This document shows, in pieces, positions 7,753-17,266 of a stretch of 64,000 nucleotides of DNA. The DNA comes from DATAJX01 sp036261915 (GTDB taxonomy: Bacteria; Pseudomonadota; Alphaproteobacteria; UBA2136; UBA6156). The stretch is from assembly GCA_036261915.1 (NCBI GenBank), contig DATAJX010000001.1:62001-126000 (forward strand), written 5' to 3'. The stretch's first letter is position 1. Each line of letters begins with the position of its first letter. The translations under genes and the position numbers were made by a program. Under the pieces are notes generated by a model. It did not search any database. It saw nothing but the letters and a program-made list of their open reading frames with translations, and had not been told where the DNA came from.

Positions 7753-8259
7753 ATGCGCCCAGATATCATGAGGGTTATCGGCATCGACCCCGGCCTTGAA
7801 CACACCGGCTACGGCGTGGTCGAGGTGGTGGGCAACAAACATACCTATATCGCCTGCGGGCGCATCACCACCAAGGCCGCGCAACCCATTGCCCAACGCC
7901 TGGGCGCTTTGGCTGCGGGCCTTGCCGCCATTTTGGCCGAACACAAACCCACCCACGCGGCGGTGGAGGAAACCTTCGTCAACATCAACGCCAAAAGCAG
8001 CCTGGCCTTGGGCCACGCCCGGGGCGTGTGCCTGCTGGTGCCCACGCAGGCGGGCGTGCCGGTGGCCGAGTACGCCGCCCGGCTGGTTAAAAAAAGCCTT
8101 ACCGGCACCGGCGCGGCTGAAAAAGCGCAGATCCAGCACATGGTGAAGGTGCTGCTGCCGCTCAGTAAAGCCGAAAGCCCCGACGCCGCCGACGCCCTGG
8201 CCGTGGCGCTGACGCATGCGCACCACTTAACCAGTCCTCTCGCCAGATTGAAGTTGTAA
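7753..8259 (+). CDS. ruvC: Holliday junction endonuclease RuvC
   Basis: A 168-residue resolvase that cuts Holliday junctions symmetrically. The four catalytic acids are visible: D12 in IGIDPGLEHTGYG, E73 in AVEETF, and D144 and D147 in SPDAADAL. Start ATG 7753 abuts the cytochrome stop; the ATG at 7768 (MRVIGIDPG) is an alternative giving the canonical N terminus. ruvA follows after 28 bases. Confidence 0.95.
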   Translation: MRPDIMRVIGIDPGLEHTGYGVVEVVGNKHTYIACGRITTKAAQPIAQRLGALAAGLAAILAEHKPTHAAVEETFVNINAKSSLALGHARGVCLLVPTQAGVPVAEYAARLVKKSLTGTGAAEKAQIQHMVKVLLPLSKAESPDAADALAVALTHAHHLTSPLARLKL

Positions 8260-8287
8260 CAGAAATCAAACAGGTTATAGTAGCAGT

Positions 8288-8866
8288 ATGATTTCACTCC
8301 TCACCGGCACCATTGCCTACACTGGCCTCGACCACGCGGTCATCGATTGCCACGGCGTGGGCTACCAGGTGTTCGCCCCGGCGCGCACGCTGGCCCAGCT
8401 TGCCAAAGGGCAGGCGGCCCAGCTGTTCATCGTCACCAACGTGCGCGAAGACGCCATCCAGCTGTACGGCTTTATCGATGCCAACGAGCGCGACCTGTTC
8501 GTCAAGCTCACGTCGGTGAGCGGTGTGGGCCCCAAACTGGGCCTGAGTTTGCTCACCACGCTGACACCCGCCGAAATTCTGAACGCCTGCGCCGCCAGCC
8601 AGCCCAAAACGCTGGCGCGGGCCAGCGGCGTGGGCAACAAAATGGCCGAAAAGATCGTGGTCGACCTGCGCGACTACGCGGGCAAAACCGCCTTCATGCC
8701 GGGCACGCCCACGCACAGCCCGCTGCTGTCCGACCTCACCTCGGCGCTCATCAACCTGGGCTACCAGCCCCGCACGGCCGAAACCGCCGCCAGCGAAACC
8801 ATCAAGGATTTCCCCACCGAACCGTTCGAACAACTGTTCAAGCACGCCCTCAAGAAAGTCGCCTAA
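8288..8866 (+). CDS. ruvA: Holliday junction helicase subunit RuvA
   Basis: A 192-residue protein with the usual three domains: an N-terminal OB fold (MISLLTGTIAYTG, then REDAIQLYGF near residue 60), the tandem helix-hairpin-helix region (TSVSGVGPKLGLSLL and RASGVGNKMAEKIVVDLRD, about 75-135) and a C-terminal RuvB-contact domain (about 145-192, SALINLGYQPR). It binds four-way junctions and loads the RuvB motor. Confidence 0.95.
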   Translation: MISLLTGTIAYTGLDHAVIDCHGVGYQVFAPARTLAQLAKGQAAQLFIVTNVREDAIQLYGFIDANERDLFVKLTSVSGVGPKLGLSLLTTLTPAEILNACAASQPKTLARASGVGNKMAEKIVVDLRDYAGKTAFMPGTPTHSPLLSDLTSALINLGYQPRTAETAASETIKDFPTEPFEQLFKHALKKVA

Positions 8867-8870
8867 AATA

Positions 8871-9397
8871 ATGAAAAACGCCCTGCTCACCACCCTGTTC
8901 GCCCTTTCGGCCGCCGCCGCGCACGCCGAAAATTTCAAGATCACCTCGGCCTCGTGGGCCGAAGGAGGCACGCTTTCAAACCGGCAGGTGGCCAATGTGT
9001 TTGGCTGTAAGGGCGATAATCTCTCTCCCCAGGTGAGCTGGGCCAATGCCCCCGAAGGCACCCAAAGCTTTGCCATAACGGTGTACGACCCCGACGCTCC
9101 CACCGGCAGCGGCTGGTGGCACTGGACGGCCTTTAACATTCCGGCAACCACCGGCCAGTTGCCCGAAGGCGGGCCGTTACCGGCAGGAGCGCAGCAAGGC
9201 CGCACCGATTACGGCAGCAGTATATTCGGTGGTGCCTGTCCGCCGGTGGGTAGCAAGCCGCATCGCTACCAGCTTACGATATGGGCGCTCAAGGTCGCTT
9301 CGCTGCCGCTCGAGGCCAGTGCCTCGGGCGCCATGGTCGGGTTCAACCTGGGGGCCAATGCCTTGGCCAGCGCCACCGTAACCGGCTTTTACGGTCG

Positions 9398-9401
<4 letters not shown>
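8871..9401 (+). CDS. exported YbhB/YbcL-type PEBP family protein
   Basis: A 176-residue protein with a signal peptide cleaved after AAAHA (about residue 19), then a phosphatidylethanolamine-binding-protein fold of the bacterial YbhB/YbcL (Raf kinase inhibitor-like) group. Family motifs are the SPQVSWANAPEGTQSFAI strand, the DPDAPTGSGWWHW ligand-site segment and HRYQLTIWAL near residue 135. The function of bacterial members is unknown. It sits 4 bases after ruvA and its TGA overlaps the ruvB ATG by four bases (ATGA), so an exported protein is translationally coupled to a DNA motor subunit. Confidence 0.9.
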
Positions 9402-10387
<986 letters not shown>

Positions 10388-10533
10388 ATACACGGGTCTG
10401 CATAACCTCTAGGCGTTTAACCGTATTCTTTTACGGCATTTTGCCTTGAAAGCCGGGGCGAGGGCCGTTAGGTTGCCATGGTAAGTTTTAGTAAAAAACT
10501 AGGCAAATAAGCTAAGTTCACCAAGGGGATTTC

Positions 10534-11247
10534 ATGGAAGCGCAAAACCTTTCCGTCCATACCGACATGTCGTTCATCAACCTGTTCATGCAGGCCAGCA
10601 TTTTCGTCAAGATCATCATGATGGGCCTGCTCTCGGCCAGCGTCACGGTGTGGGCGGTGTGGGGCGCCAAGCTCAAGCAGTTCAAGCGCCTGCACGCGCT
10701 GGCCGACGATTTCGAAGACGTGTTCTGGAGCGGTTCCCACACGCTCGAAAGCTTTGTGCGCCAGGTCAACCCGCGCCAGGGGCAGCATCCGCTGGCCAGC
10801 GTGTTCGTGGTGGGCCACGAAGAATGGCTGGCGGCCACCGACGCCGAACGCGCCGACGGCACCGCGCTGCAACGCGTGCGCCGCATGATGGACGCCACCG
10901 CCCGCCGCGAGCTCGAAGCCCTCGAGGCCTGGCTGCCGTTCCTCGCCACCACCGGCTCCACCGGCCCGTTCATCGGTCTGCTGGGCACGGTGTGGGGTAT
11001 CATGAGCAGCTTCCAAAGCATCGGCGCTTCCAAAAACACCAGCCTTGCCGTGGTTGCCCCCGGTATCGCCGAAGCGCTGTTCGCCACCGCCATCGGCCTG
11101 TTCGCCAGTATCCCGGCGGTCATCTCGTACAACAAGCTCATGGGCCTGCTGGGCCGCTACGCCACCCGGCTTGAAACCTTCATCGACGAATTCCTGACCG
11201 TGCTGGAACGCCAAGGCAAAAAGCCGGTCAGCAACAAGGCCCGCTAA
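10534..11247 (+). CDS. tolQ: Tol-Pal system proton channel subunit TolQ
   Basis: A 237-residue inner-membrane protein of the TolQ/ExbB/MotA family. TM1 is near residues 20-42; TM2 and TM3 lie in the conserved block with FLATTGSTGPFIGLLGTVWGI and GIAEALFATAIGLFASIPAVI. TolQ and TolR form the pmf-driven stator that energises TolA. An AAGGGG ribosome site precedes the ATG. It heads the tolQRAB operon. The usual upstream thioesterase gene ybgC is absent; a 146-base non-coding gap separates it from ruvB. Confidence 0.95.
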   Translation: MEAQNLSVHTDMSFINLFMQASIFVKIIMMGLLSASVTVWAVWGAKLKQFKRLHALADDFEDVFWSGSHTLESFVRQVNPRQGQHPLASVFVVGHEEWLAATDAERADGTALQRVRRMMDATARRELEALEAWLPFLATTGSTGPFIGLLGTVWGIMSSFQSIGASKNTSLAVVAPGIAEALFATAIGLFASIPAVISYNKLMGLLGRYATRLETFIDEFLTVLERQGKKPVSNKAR

Positions 11248-11249
11248 AC

Positions 11250-11672
11250 ATGGGCATGAACATGGGCAACCGCAGCCACACGGGCAAACGCTACCGCCCG
11301 ATGGCAGAAATGAACGTCACGCCCTTCGTCGACGTGATGCTGGTACTTCTCATCATCTTCATGATCGCCGCGCCCATGCTCACCCAGGGCGTGCAGGTGG
11401 CCCTGCCCAAGGCAGAGGCCAAACCCATCGAGCAGGACCGCCCGCTCGAGGTCACGCTCAAGGGCGACGGCACCATTTACGTGGGCAGCGCCCTGGTGCC
11501 CGCCGACGCATTGCTGGCCCGCCTGCAGGCCGTGCAGGAGAACCGCGAGAACGCCAGCGTGCTCATCAAGGCCGACAAGGGCCTCCCCTACGGCAAGGTC
11601 ATGGAAGTCATGGCCGCGCTGCAATCGGCCGGTATCGTCGACGTCGGCATGCAAACGGACAGCCCTCAGTAA
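11250..11672 (+). CDS. tolR: Tol-Pal system protein TolR
   Basis: A 140-residue ExbD/TolR protein: one N-terminal membrane segment (about 25-45) preceded by the MAEMNVTPFVDVMLVLLIIF motif with the proton-carrying Asp, and a periplasmic domain ending VMEVMAALQSAGIVDVGM. Three in-frame ATGs lie close together at the start; I use the first, two bases after the tolQ stop. Confidence 0.95.
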   Translation: MGMNMGNRSHTGKRYRPMAEMNVTPFVDVMLVLLIIFMIAAPMLTQGVQVALPKAEAKPIEQDRPLEVTLKGDGTIYVGSALVPADALLARLQAVQENRENASVLIKADKGLPYGKVMEVMAALQSAGIVDVGMQTDSPQ

Positions 11673-11673
11673 A

Positions 11674-12513
11674 ATGATCGCCAGCTTAAACAACCCGCAC
11701 GCGCACATCACCCGCCCGCCAAGCCTTACCAAGTCGTGGGGCTTTTCGTTTGGCGGGCACGTGCTGCTGCTGGTTTTTTTAAGCATCACCGCCGCCTACA
11801 GCATTCGCACCGCACCACCCACCGCCATCCAGGTGCGCATTGTGGGCGTGCCGCAGCCCAATGCCGCGCCAAAACCGGTCGAAAAACCGCAAGAGGTGCG
11901 CACGCAAGACAGCGCCGCCCCTTACGAAGCGCCCAAGGTCATCAAAAACCTGCCCGAGCAGACCGCCACCAACAAGTTCACCGTCAAGCCCGAGACCAAG
12001 GTCGAAAAACTGCCGCCCAACCCCATCGAGGCCAAAAAGCGCCCGCCGGTGCTCGATAAAACCCCGCGCGAAAAAAAGGTGGTGAAGAACGACCTGAACG
12101 CCAAGGTGGTGAACAACCCCGAAGATTTCTTAAAGGCGCTCAGCTACATCGATAAGATCAAGGCCGCGCCCAGCGCCACCACCGCCGTGGCCGACGTGAA
12201 GGAAGCCCCCGCCGGCGAAGGCCCGCAGATCCAGCTTAACCTGTCCGACCAGGGCGAGGCCGACGCCATCCGCCGCCACATCGAGCAGTTCTGGCTCAAG
12301 CCGCCGGGCGTGATGACCGACAAGCTCGAAACCACCTTTCTGGTCGATGTCGATACCTCGGGCAACCTCACCAACGTGCGGCTTACCAGCAGCTCGGGCA
12401 ACCCGGCTTACGATGCCACCATCGAGCGCGCCATCCGCCGCGCCCAGCCGCTTCCCATTCCGCAAGGCAAGTACGACAAGTTCAAGCAACTCGAATTGCA
12501 TTTTGCCGGTTGA
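11674..12513 (+). CDS. tolA: Tol-Pal system protein TolA
   Basis: A 279-residue periplasm-spanning protein. One membrane segment (about 27-43) is followed by a Pro/Lys-rich linker (about 60-150) and a C-terminal TolA/TonB-like domain (about 190-279) with IEQFWLKPPG, a FLVDVDTSGNLTNV strand and YDATIERAIRRAQPLPIP. It transmits the force of TolQR to Pal and TolB. The linker is shorter than in E. coli TolA. It starts 1 base after the tolR stop. Confidence 0.93.
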   Translation: MIASLNNPHAHITRPPSLTKSWGFSFGGHVLLLVFLSITAAYSIRTAPPTAIQVRIVGVPQPNAAPKPVEKPQEVRTQDSAAPYEAPKVIKNLPEQTATNKFTVKPETKVEKLPPNPIEAKKRPPVLDKTPREKKVVKNDLNAKVVNNPEDFLKALSYIDKIKAAPSATTAVADVKEAPAGEGPQIQLNLSDQGEADAIRRHIEQFWLKPPGVMTDKLETTFLVDVDTSGNLTNVRLTSSSGNPAYDATIERAIRRAQPLPIPQGKYDKFKQLELHFAG

Positions 12514-12531
12514 TATGAAAGAAAGTATGTC

Positions 12532-13851
12532 ATGAAAAAGCTCCTCGCATCGCTGTTTATCCTTGTTCTGGCTTTTGTCGCCAATGTCGCCAATGCGGCG
12601 GTCCGCATCGACCTTTCCAACCCCGGCGCCTCGCCCATTCCGGTGGCGGTGGTCAACTTCACCGGCAAAACGCCCGAAGAACAGCAGTACGCGCGCGACA
12701 TGCCCGGCGTCATCACCAACAACTTCAGCCATAGCACGCCGTTCAAGGTCATTCCGGCCAAGGCTTTCCTTCAAACGCCCGAAGAGATCGCCGCCAACGG
12801 CCCCAAATTTTCCGACTGGAAAGGCATCGGCGCCGACGCCATCCTCACCGGCAGCATCGAGCTGATCGATAACGGCGCGCAGATCCGCGTTGAATACCGC
12901 CTGTACGATACCCAAAGCGAGCAGCAACTGGTCGGCCGCCGCTATACGGTCGAAACCCGCTTCTGGCGCCACATCGCCCACCGCATTTCCGATGACGTGT
13001 ACGAACAGCTGACCGGCGAACCCGGCTACTTCGCCACGCGCATCGTGCACATCGGCCAAACCGGCAGCGGCAAGGCCTCGCAGAAAAAACTGTGCGTGAT
13101 GGATCAAGATGGTGCCAACTACCAATGCCTCACCACGGGGAATGACCTGGTGCTCACCCCGCGCTTCAACCCCGAGCTGCAAAAGATCATCTACCTCAGC
13201 TATGCCAACGGCAACCCGCGCCTGTACATGCTCAACATGCCCACCGGCCAGCAAACCATCATCGGCGATTTCGAGGGCCTCAACAGCACGCCGCGCTTCA
13301 GCCCCGACGGCCAGTCGGTGGCCATGACCCTTACCATGGGCCACGAAGGCAACCCCGAGATCTACGAAATGAACCTGAACACGCGCGAGCTCAAGCGCCT
13401 CACGTTCCATAGCGCCATCGATACCTCGCCCAGCTACTCACCCGACGGCAAGTTCATCGTGTTCAACTCCGACAGGGGCGGCGTGGCGGCGCTCTACATC
13501 ATGAACCGCGACGGCTCCAACGTGCGCCGTCTGACGTTCCGCGAAGGCCGCTACTACGCCCCGGCGTGGAGCCCGCGCGGCGACCTCATCGCCTTCATCA
13601 AGCAAACCGGCGGCATCTTCCACGTCGGCGTGATCGATCCCCAGGGCAACGAAGAACGCCTGCTGACCGACAGCTACCTCGACGACAACGTCACCTGGGC
13701 GCCCAACGGCCGCGTGCTGGTGTTCCAGCGCCAGGCACCCAAGTCCGACAAGTCGAAGATCTACACCATCGACCTGACCGGCTATAACCTGCGCGAACTG
13801 CCCACGCCGAACGATGCCTCCGACCCGGCATGGTCGCCGCTGATTAAATAG
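12532..13851 (+). CDS. tolB: Tol-Pal system beta-propeller TolB
   Basis: A 439-residue periplasmic protein: signal peptide cleaved after NAA (about residue 22), an N-terminal alpha/beta domain (about 25-170) that contacts TolA, and a six-bladed propeller (about 185-439) with repeated blade motifs such as FSPDGQSVAMT, YSPDGKFIVFNSDR and WSPRGDLIAF. It shuttles between Pal and TolA. It is the last gene of tolQRAB here; pal is elsewhere. Confidence 0.96.
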   Translation: MKKLLASLFILVLAFVANVANAAVRIDLSNPGASPIPVAVVNFTGKTPEEQQYARDMPGVITNNFSHSTPFKVIPAKAFLQTPEEIAANGPKFSDWKGIGADAILTGSIELIDNGAQIRVEYRLYDTQSEQQLVGRRYTVETRFWRHIAHRISDDVYEQLTGEPGYFATRIVHIGQTGSGKASQKKLCVMDQDGANYQCLTTGNDLVLTPRFNPELQKIIYLSYANGNPRLYMLNMPTGQQTIIGDFEGLNSTPRFSPDGQSVAMTLTMGHEGNPEIYEMNLNTRELKRLTFHSAIDTSPSYSPDGKFIVFNSDRGGVAALYIMNRDGSNVRRLTFREGRYYAPAWSPRGDLIAFIKQTGGIFHVGVIDPQGNEERLLTDSYLDDNVTWAPNGRVLVFQRQAPKSDKSKIYTIDLTGYNLRELPTPNDASDPAWSPLIK

Positions 13852-13871
13852 CGCAATCCTTCATCAGCGAT

Positions 13872-13905
13872 AAAAAACGGGGCCCGTTGACGGGCCCCGT
13901 TTTTG
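13872..13905 (+). terminator. intrinsic terminator of tolQRAB
   Basis: AAAAACGGGGCCCG / CGGGCCCCGTTTTT with a TTGA loop, about 20 bases after the tolB stop. Confidence 0.9.
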
Positions 13906-13960
13906 ATATCAGGTTGAGCCCAACCAACATCGTTTCCTCTCCAGCCTTCATGGTGTTCAC

Positions 13961-14251
13961 ATGACGATCATCTGCCAATGCGCCCTTGTGGCCTGTGGCG
14001 GTAGCCACTGCCCGGTTCAATCTGCCATGTGGCAGGTCGAGCAGGCGCAAGGGCGCCCGCCAAACCCCAACGTGCCGTGCGAAGTCCAGGCCGTGGTCGA
14101 GCAATTCTATGTCGATACAGCACACCTGTATCAACAGAACTGCGCGTACCGCGACGAAGAACGCAAGCGCTGCTGCCGCAAGGCCGTGGCTGCCGAGTTT
14201 CGGCAGATCCACGCCAAGGGCACCTGCAACGACGAACAGGCCCCGGCCTGA
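13961..14251 (+). CDS. small cysteine-rich hypothetical protein
   Basis: A 96-residue reading frame with eight cysteines (including CQC, CGGSHC, CAYRDEERKRCC and GTCNDE), no clear signal peptide and a charged C-terminal half. The paired-cysteine pattern suggests metal or disulfide binding. There is no strong ribosome site, so coding is probable rather than certain. A GC-rich hairpin (14264-14292) follows it. Confidence 0.45.
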   Translation: MTIICQCALVACGGSHCPVQSAMWQVEQAQGRPPNPNVPCEVQAVVEQFYVDTAHLYQQNCAYRDEERKRCCRKAVAAEFRQIHAKGTCNDEQAPA

Positions 14252-14263
14252 ACCCCAAAACCA

Positions 14264-14292
14264 CGCCCCGGCCATTTTATGACCGGGGCGTG
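14264..14292 (+). terminator. hairpin, possible terminator
   Basis: CACGCCCCGG and CCGGGGCGTG pair around an 8-9 base loop, but no T run follows, so termination is uncertain. Confidence 0.4.
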
Positions 14293-14381
14293 CCCATTAG
14301 GGGTTGACCATGAACGGGCAGGGGCGTACTCCGCTTTTACCTTTTTCGCGTTTCATACCACTCCAACACACAGGTCCGCCC

Positions 14382-14777
14382 ATGTGCGATATCCGCGATT
14401 ACAAGCCCAAAGTCCTTGAGGTTCTGCGGGAATTCAAAAAGACCGTCATGGTCAAACCGGTCACGGTTTCCATGGCCGACCTGGCCGAGCTGGCCATGCT
14501 CGAGCTCGGCAGCAAACTCGGCATCAACTGCAGCGATGCCTGCTTTGGCCCGGTAGCCAGCGATTGGGCGAAGGAATGTCTGCGCGACGCGTACGATGAA
14601 GCCCTGCAAAAGGGGAAGGAATCGTCCGAGGTCCACGCCTACATCCGCACCAATTTTCCCGGGTTCGGAAAAGAAGCCGTCGAGCAGGTCAACCAGTGGC
14701 TCTATGAAGACGGGCTCAACGCCTCACCTGTACGGTTGCCCAAGGTCAAAAGCCCGCTTTCAGCCGCAGCCGTTTAA
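14382..14777 (+). CDS. hypothetical protein
   Basis: A 131-residue soluble, helical protein from ATG 14382 (MCDIRDYKPK); the frame is open back to 14304 but that part looks like leader. Segments MADLAELAMLELGSKLG and FGKEAVEQVNQWLYEDG are amphipathic. Cysteines occur in CSDACFG and at KECL. I do not recognise the family. Confidence 0.6.
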   Translation: MCDIRDYKPKVLEVLREFKKTVMVKPVTVSMADLAELAMLELGSKLGINCSDACFGPVASDWAKECLRDAYDEALQKGKESSEVHAYIRTNFPGFGKEAVEQVNQWLYEDGLNASPVRLPKVKSPLSAAAV

Positions 14778-14858
14778 CCACCCTCATCGAATACCCAGGG
14801 GCCGCCAGTCATGGCGGCCCTTGACACGTCTGGTAGCATGCCTAAAAAGTAAGCACAC

Positions 14859-15296
14859 ATGAGCCATACCCATTCCCACGCCAAAACCCTGCGCAAGTCG
14901 GCATTCACGGCCAGCCTCTTCAGCCTGCTGCCGCACATCGTGTGCTGCCTCATGCCCACGGCTGCCGCGCTGGTCAGCCTGGGCACCACCGTGGGGCTGG
15001 GGGCGGCGCTTTCGGCCAACCCGCTGTACCGGCTGGTCGATGGCTACCATTTTTACTTCCTCGGGCTGGCGGTGTTCACGGTCATCCTCAGTGGCCTCAT
15101 CAATTTCGTATCGTGGCGGATAGACTGCCACAACCACAGCAAGCTGAATGCCGAGGGCTGCCATCACGAGCCCTGCGAACCCAAAAAGAGCGGCGCGTTC
15201 AGGATCTTCCTGTTCTCGGTGGCCCTGCTGGCCTTCGATATCGGCTATTACCTGTTCGAAGAAGACATCCTCGGCCTCCACCACCACTTCCAATAA
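14859..15296 (+). CDS. inner-membrane protein with His/Cys-rich loops
   Basis: A 145-residue protein with about four membrane segments. The N terminus is His-rich (MSHTHSHAK). TM1 carries LPHIVCCLMPTAAALVSLG, a vicinal cysteine pair in a helix as in MerT-like and other metal-ion transporters. The cytoplasmic or periplasmic loop has DCHNHSKLNAEGCHHEPCEP, a dense His/Cys cluster, and the C terminus ends HHHFQ. These features suggest binding or transport of a transition metal or mercury, but the family is not certain. Confidence 0.7.
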   Translation: MSHTHSHAKTLRKSAFTASLFSLLPHIVCCLMPTAAALVSLGTTVGLGAALSANPLYRLVDGYHFYFLGLAVFTVILSGLINFVSWRIDCHNHSKLNAEGCHHEPCEPKKSGAFRIFLFSVALLAFDIGYYLFEEDILGLHHHFQ

Positions 15297-15300
15297 AAAA

Positions 15301-15322
15301 AACCGCCCCCTCGGGGGCGGTT
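15301..15322. terminator. bidirectional intrinsic terminator
   Basis: AACCGCCCCC / GGGGGCGGTT with a two-base loop and flanking A run, between convergent genes ending at 15296 and 15325. Confidence 0.8.
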
Positions 15323-15324
15323 CT

Positions 15325-15759
15325 TCAATGAACGGTCATAGGCCTGTCACGCATGTCCCACCTGAACAGCACCGGCCAGTCACCTCGGGGGCTTTGCAGG
15401 GGCACACCCTGCATCGACATATAAAAGTCCTTTTCGCTCGCCGAGTTTGCTTCGGTCTCGATATCGCGCAGCTTCATGATGGCCATCATATCAATGGCCA
15501 GCCCGAACAGCTTTTTGCCTATGCCTATCCAGCGGTACGACTCATCGATCTCGATCTTCTTGATGATGCCCGCCCGTTTACGATTGTTCCCGATAGGCAG
15601 GTGAAGCATCAGGCTGCCAATAGGGTTTTCGGGGTCATCTTCCAGCACCACGACAAACTCGTGGCCGGTATAAAGCAGGTCGGCGGGAATGAGTGCATCC
15701 CGGCGGGTAATGATTACCCGTATGCCGTTTTTGGTGGTGAAGGGGAATTCAAGGGCCAT
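15325..15759 (-). CDS. GNAT-like N-acetyltransferase
   Basis: A 144-residue protein. The order of elements fits a GNAT fold: FVVVLEDD and GSLMLHL strands, then KKIEIDESYRWIGIGKKLF (an acetyl-CoA loop resembling RxxGxG/A, here W-I-G-I-G-K), a helix AIDMMAIMKL and the strand DIETEANS. The P-loop is degenerate, so activity is not certain. A GGGAGG ribosome site lies 7 bases before the ATG. Confidence 0.6.
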   Translation of the reverse strand: MALEFPFTTKNGIRVIITRRDALIPADLLYTGHEFVVVLEDDPENPIGSLMLHLPIGNNRKRAGIIKKIEIDESYRWIGIGKKLFGLAIDMMAIMKLRDIETEANSASEKDFYMSMQGVPLQSPRGDWPVLFRWDMRDRPMTVH

Positions 15760-15831
15760 AGCGGCCTCCCGGGTTTGAGAAAAGGGAAATACTCGATTTC
15801 CCCATCAATATGGGGGGCAAAAGGCAAAATA

Positions 15832-15856
15832 AAAGGGGCCCGCAGGCCCCTTTGTA
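15832..15856 (-). terminator. intrinsic terminator of rpmB
   Basis: On the minus strand AAAGGGGCC / GGCCCCTTT flank a short loop and are followed by TTTA, directly after the rpmB stop. Confidence 0.7.
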
Positions 15857-15867
15857 AAAAGCGGTAA

Positions 15868-16233
15868 CTACTCGGCCTTCGCCTTTGCAGCCTTCTTGGC
15901 CGGGGCCTTGGCGGCCTTTTTGGCGGCAGGCTTGGCGTCGGTGCCGATCTTCTTCAAAACCTTGGCCCACAGCTTGGTGGCGTTGGCGGAAAAACCGGCA
16001 CGCACGTGGCGGGGCTTCACAATGCTCAGGTAACCGTCCAGGCCGTTGTGCTTGTCAACGGTGCGGATGGCGCGGGTGCTCAAACGCAGGGTAACGTTGC
16101 GGGCCAGAAGGTCCGACTTATAGGTCTTTTCCTGCAGGTTGGGGCGGAAGGTACGCTTGGTGTGCCGGTTGCTGTGCGACACTTTCATGCCCACCCCGGT
16201 GCGTTTTCCAGTAAATTCACATACGCGCGACAT
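15868..16233 (-). CDS. rpmB: 50S ribosomal protein L28 with Ala/Lys-rich tail
   Basis: A 121-residue L28. The core (1-98) has MSRVCEFTGKRTGVGMKVSHSNR-type start, KRTFRPNLQ and the LRLSTRAIRTVDKHNGLDGY block. It is extended by about 20 residues of AKKAAKAPAKKAAKAKAE, a histone-H1-like basic tail beyond the usual ~97-100 residues of alphaproteobacterial L28. L28 binds 23S rRNA near the exit site. It is monocistronic. Confidence 0.95.
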   Translation of the reverse strand: MSRVCEFTGKRTGVGMKVSHSNRHTKRTFRPNLQEKTYKSDLLARNVTLRLSTRAIRTVDKHNGLDGYLSIVKPRHVRAGFSANATKLWAKVLKKIGTDAKPAAKKAAKAPAKKAAKAKAE

Positions 16234-16299
16234 CGTTTAATCCTTTAATTTCAGGGCCATTTACCCTAGCCCGCCCCCCCGGTCAAGCGGCAAAACCCT

Positions 16300-17256
16300 T
16301 TAATCGTAACTAACTTCGGGGGCGTGCAACACGGCCCGGCAGGCCAGGCTGTGGTAAATGCCCCATTTCCGCAGTTTTACAACGCCATGCACGTCAATCG
16401 GGTAAATCTGGCTCACCGGGGCGCCGTAGCCGGTCAGGGCTATTTCCAGCCTTGGCTCGCCGGCGGCGGGGTCGTGGGCCACTTCAAGCGGGCAGGGCAG
16501 CTTGGTGCGGCTGAACTCCACCCCCACCGGCACCTCAAACACCATGGTGAACTTGTTGCCCAGCACCAGTGCGGCCAGGGCAATGGCCAGGCCGCCCAGC
16601 CACCATCTGCGGCCAATAATGCCCACACGCTCCACAAATTCGGTAAAAACCCGGCCGCTGGCCAGCGCCACCACGCCCGCCATCAATACGTCGGAAAGGA
16701 AATGCGCCCCCAACACCATGCGGCTAAGCCCGATGAACAGCCCGGCGGCAATACCAAAACACAAAAACGCGCGCGCAGCCTTGGGTTTACGCTTACGCAG
16801 CAAAAAATACGGCGCCACAAAGGCAAAACCCATGGCGGCATGGCCGCTGGGCATGCTGTGGCCGTGCAGGCTTTCGTTACCGCTGCTCACCAAAATCGAA
16901 TCCCGAGGCCGCGCCCGGTCGGCCACGCTCTGGAATATCACCTGGTTCAGCAACCCCACCCCCAGCAGCACGGCCATCACCATCAGGGCGGCCATTTTGT
17001 GCAGGTCTGCACGCTTTTTGTTCCATTTGGGGCTGAAAAACAGCGTCATAGCGCCCAAAATCACAGGCAAACCCAGCACGGGGCCGCTCCACTGGCGCAC
17101 GGCATAGGCCCAGCGCGATTCCGGGTGGTAAAGCGCATGCGCCAGCCAGGCATCGAGCCCGCTGTAATAAGCCGCGGCGCACAGGGCCACGCCCGCTGCC
17201 AGAATAAGCCCGGTTTCCCGGCACATCGCCTTGACCATCGGTATACCAATCTTCAT
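16300..17256 (-). CDS. PAP2-family membrane phosphatase
   Basis: About 318 residues from ATG 17256 (MKIGIPMVKAM); ATG 17238 is an alternative, and the frame is open to 17343. It is a multi-spanning inner-membrane phosphatase with the three PAP2 signature blocks: DRARPRD (K/RxxxxxxRP-like), MPSGHA and SRMVLGAHFLSDV, whose two histidines and arginine form the active site. Such enzymes remove phosphate from lipid pyrophosphates or lipid A. A C-terminal soluble part (about 240-318) with no recognised domain follows the last helix. The start is 10 bases from the divergent GT39 gene. Confidence 0.88.
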   Translation of the reverse strand: MKIGIPMVKAMCRETGLILAAGVALCAAAYYSGLDAWLAHALYHPESRWAYAVRQWSGPVLGLPVILGAMTLFFSPKWNKKRADLHKMAALMVMAVLLGVGLLNQVIFQSVADRARPRDSILVSSGNESLHGHSMPSGHAAMGFAFVAPYFLLRKRKPKAARAFLCFGIAAGLFIGLSRMVLGAHFLSDVLMAGVVALASGRVFTEFVERVGIIGRRWWLGGLAIALAALVLGNKFTMVFEVPVGVEFSRTKLPCPLEVAHDPAAGEPRLEIALTGYGAPVSQIYPIDVHGVVKLRKWGIYHSLACRAVLHAPEVSYD

Positions 17257-17266
17257 TGTGGGGCCG

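Noticed and set aside
12130..13410. Long minus-strand reading frame (426 codons) antisense to tolA-tolB
   Set aside because: It is a GC-driven shadow: tolA and tolB have full motifs, and the antisense product has no domain and a biased composition.
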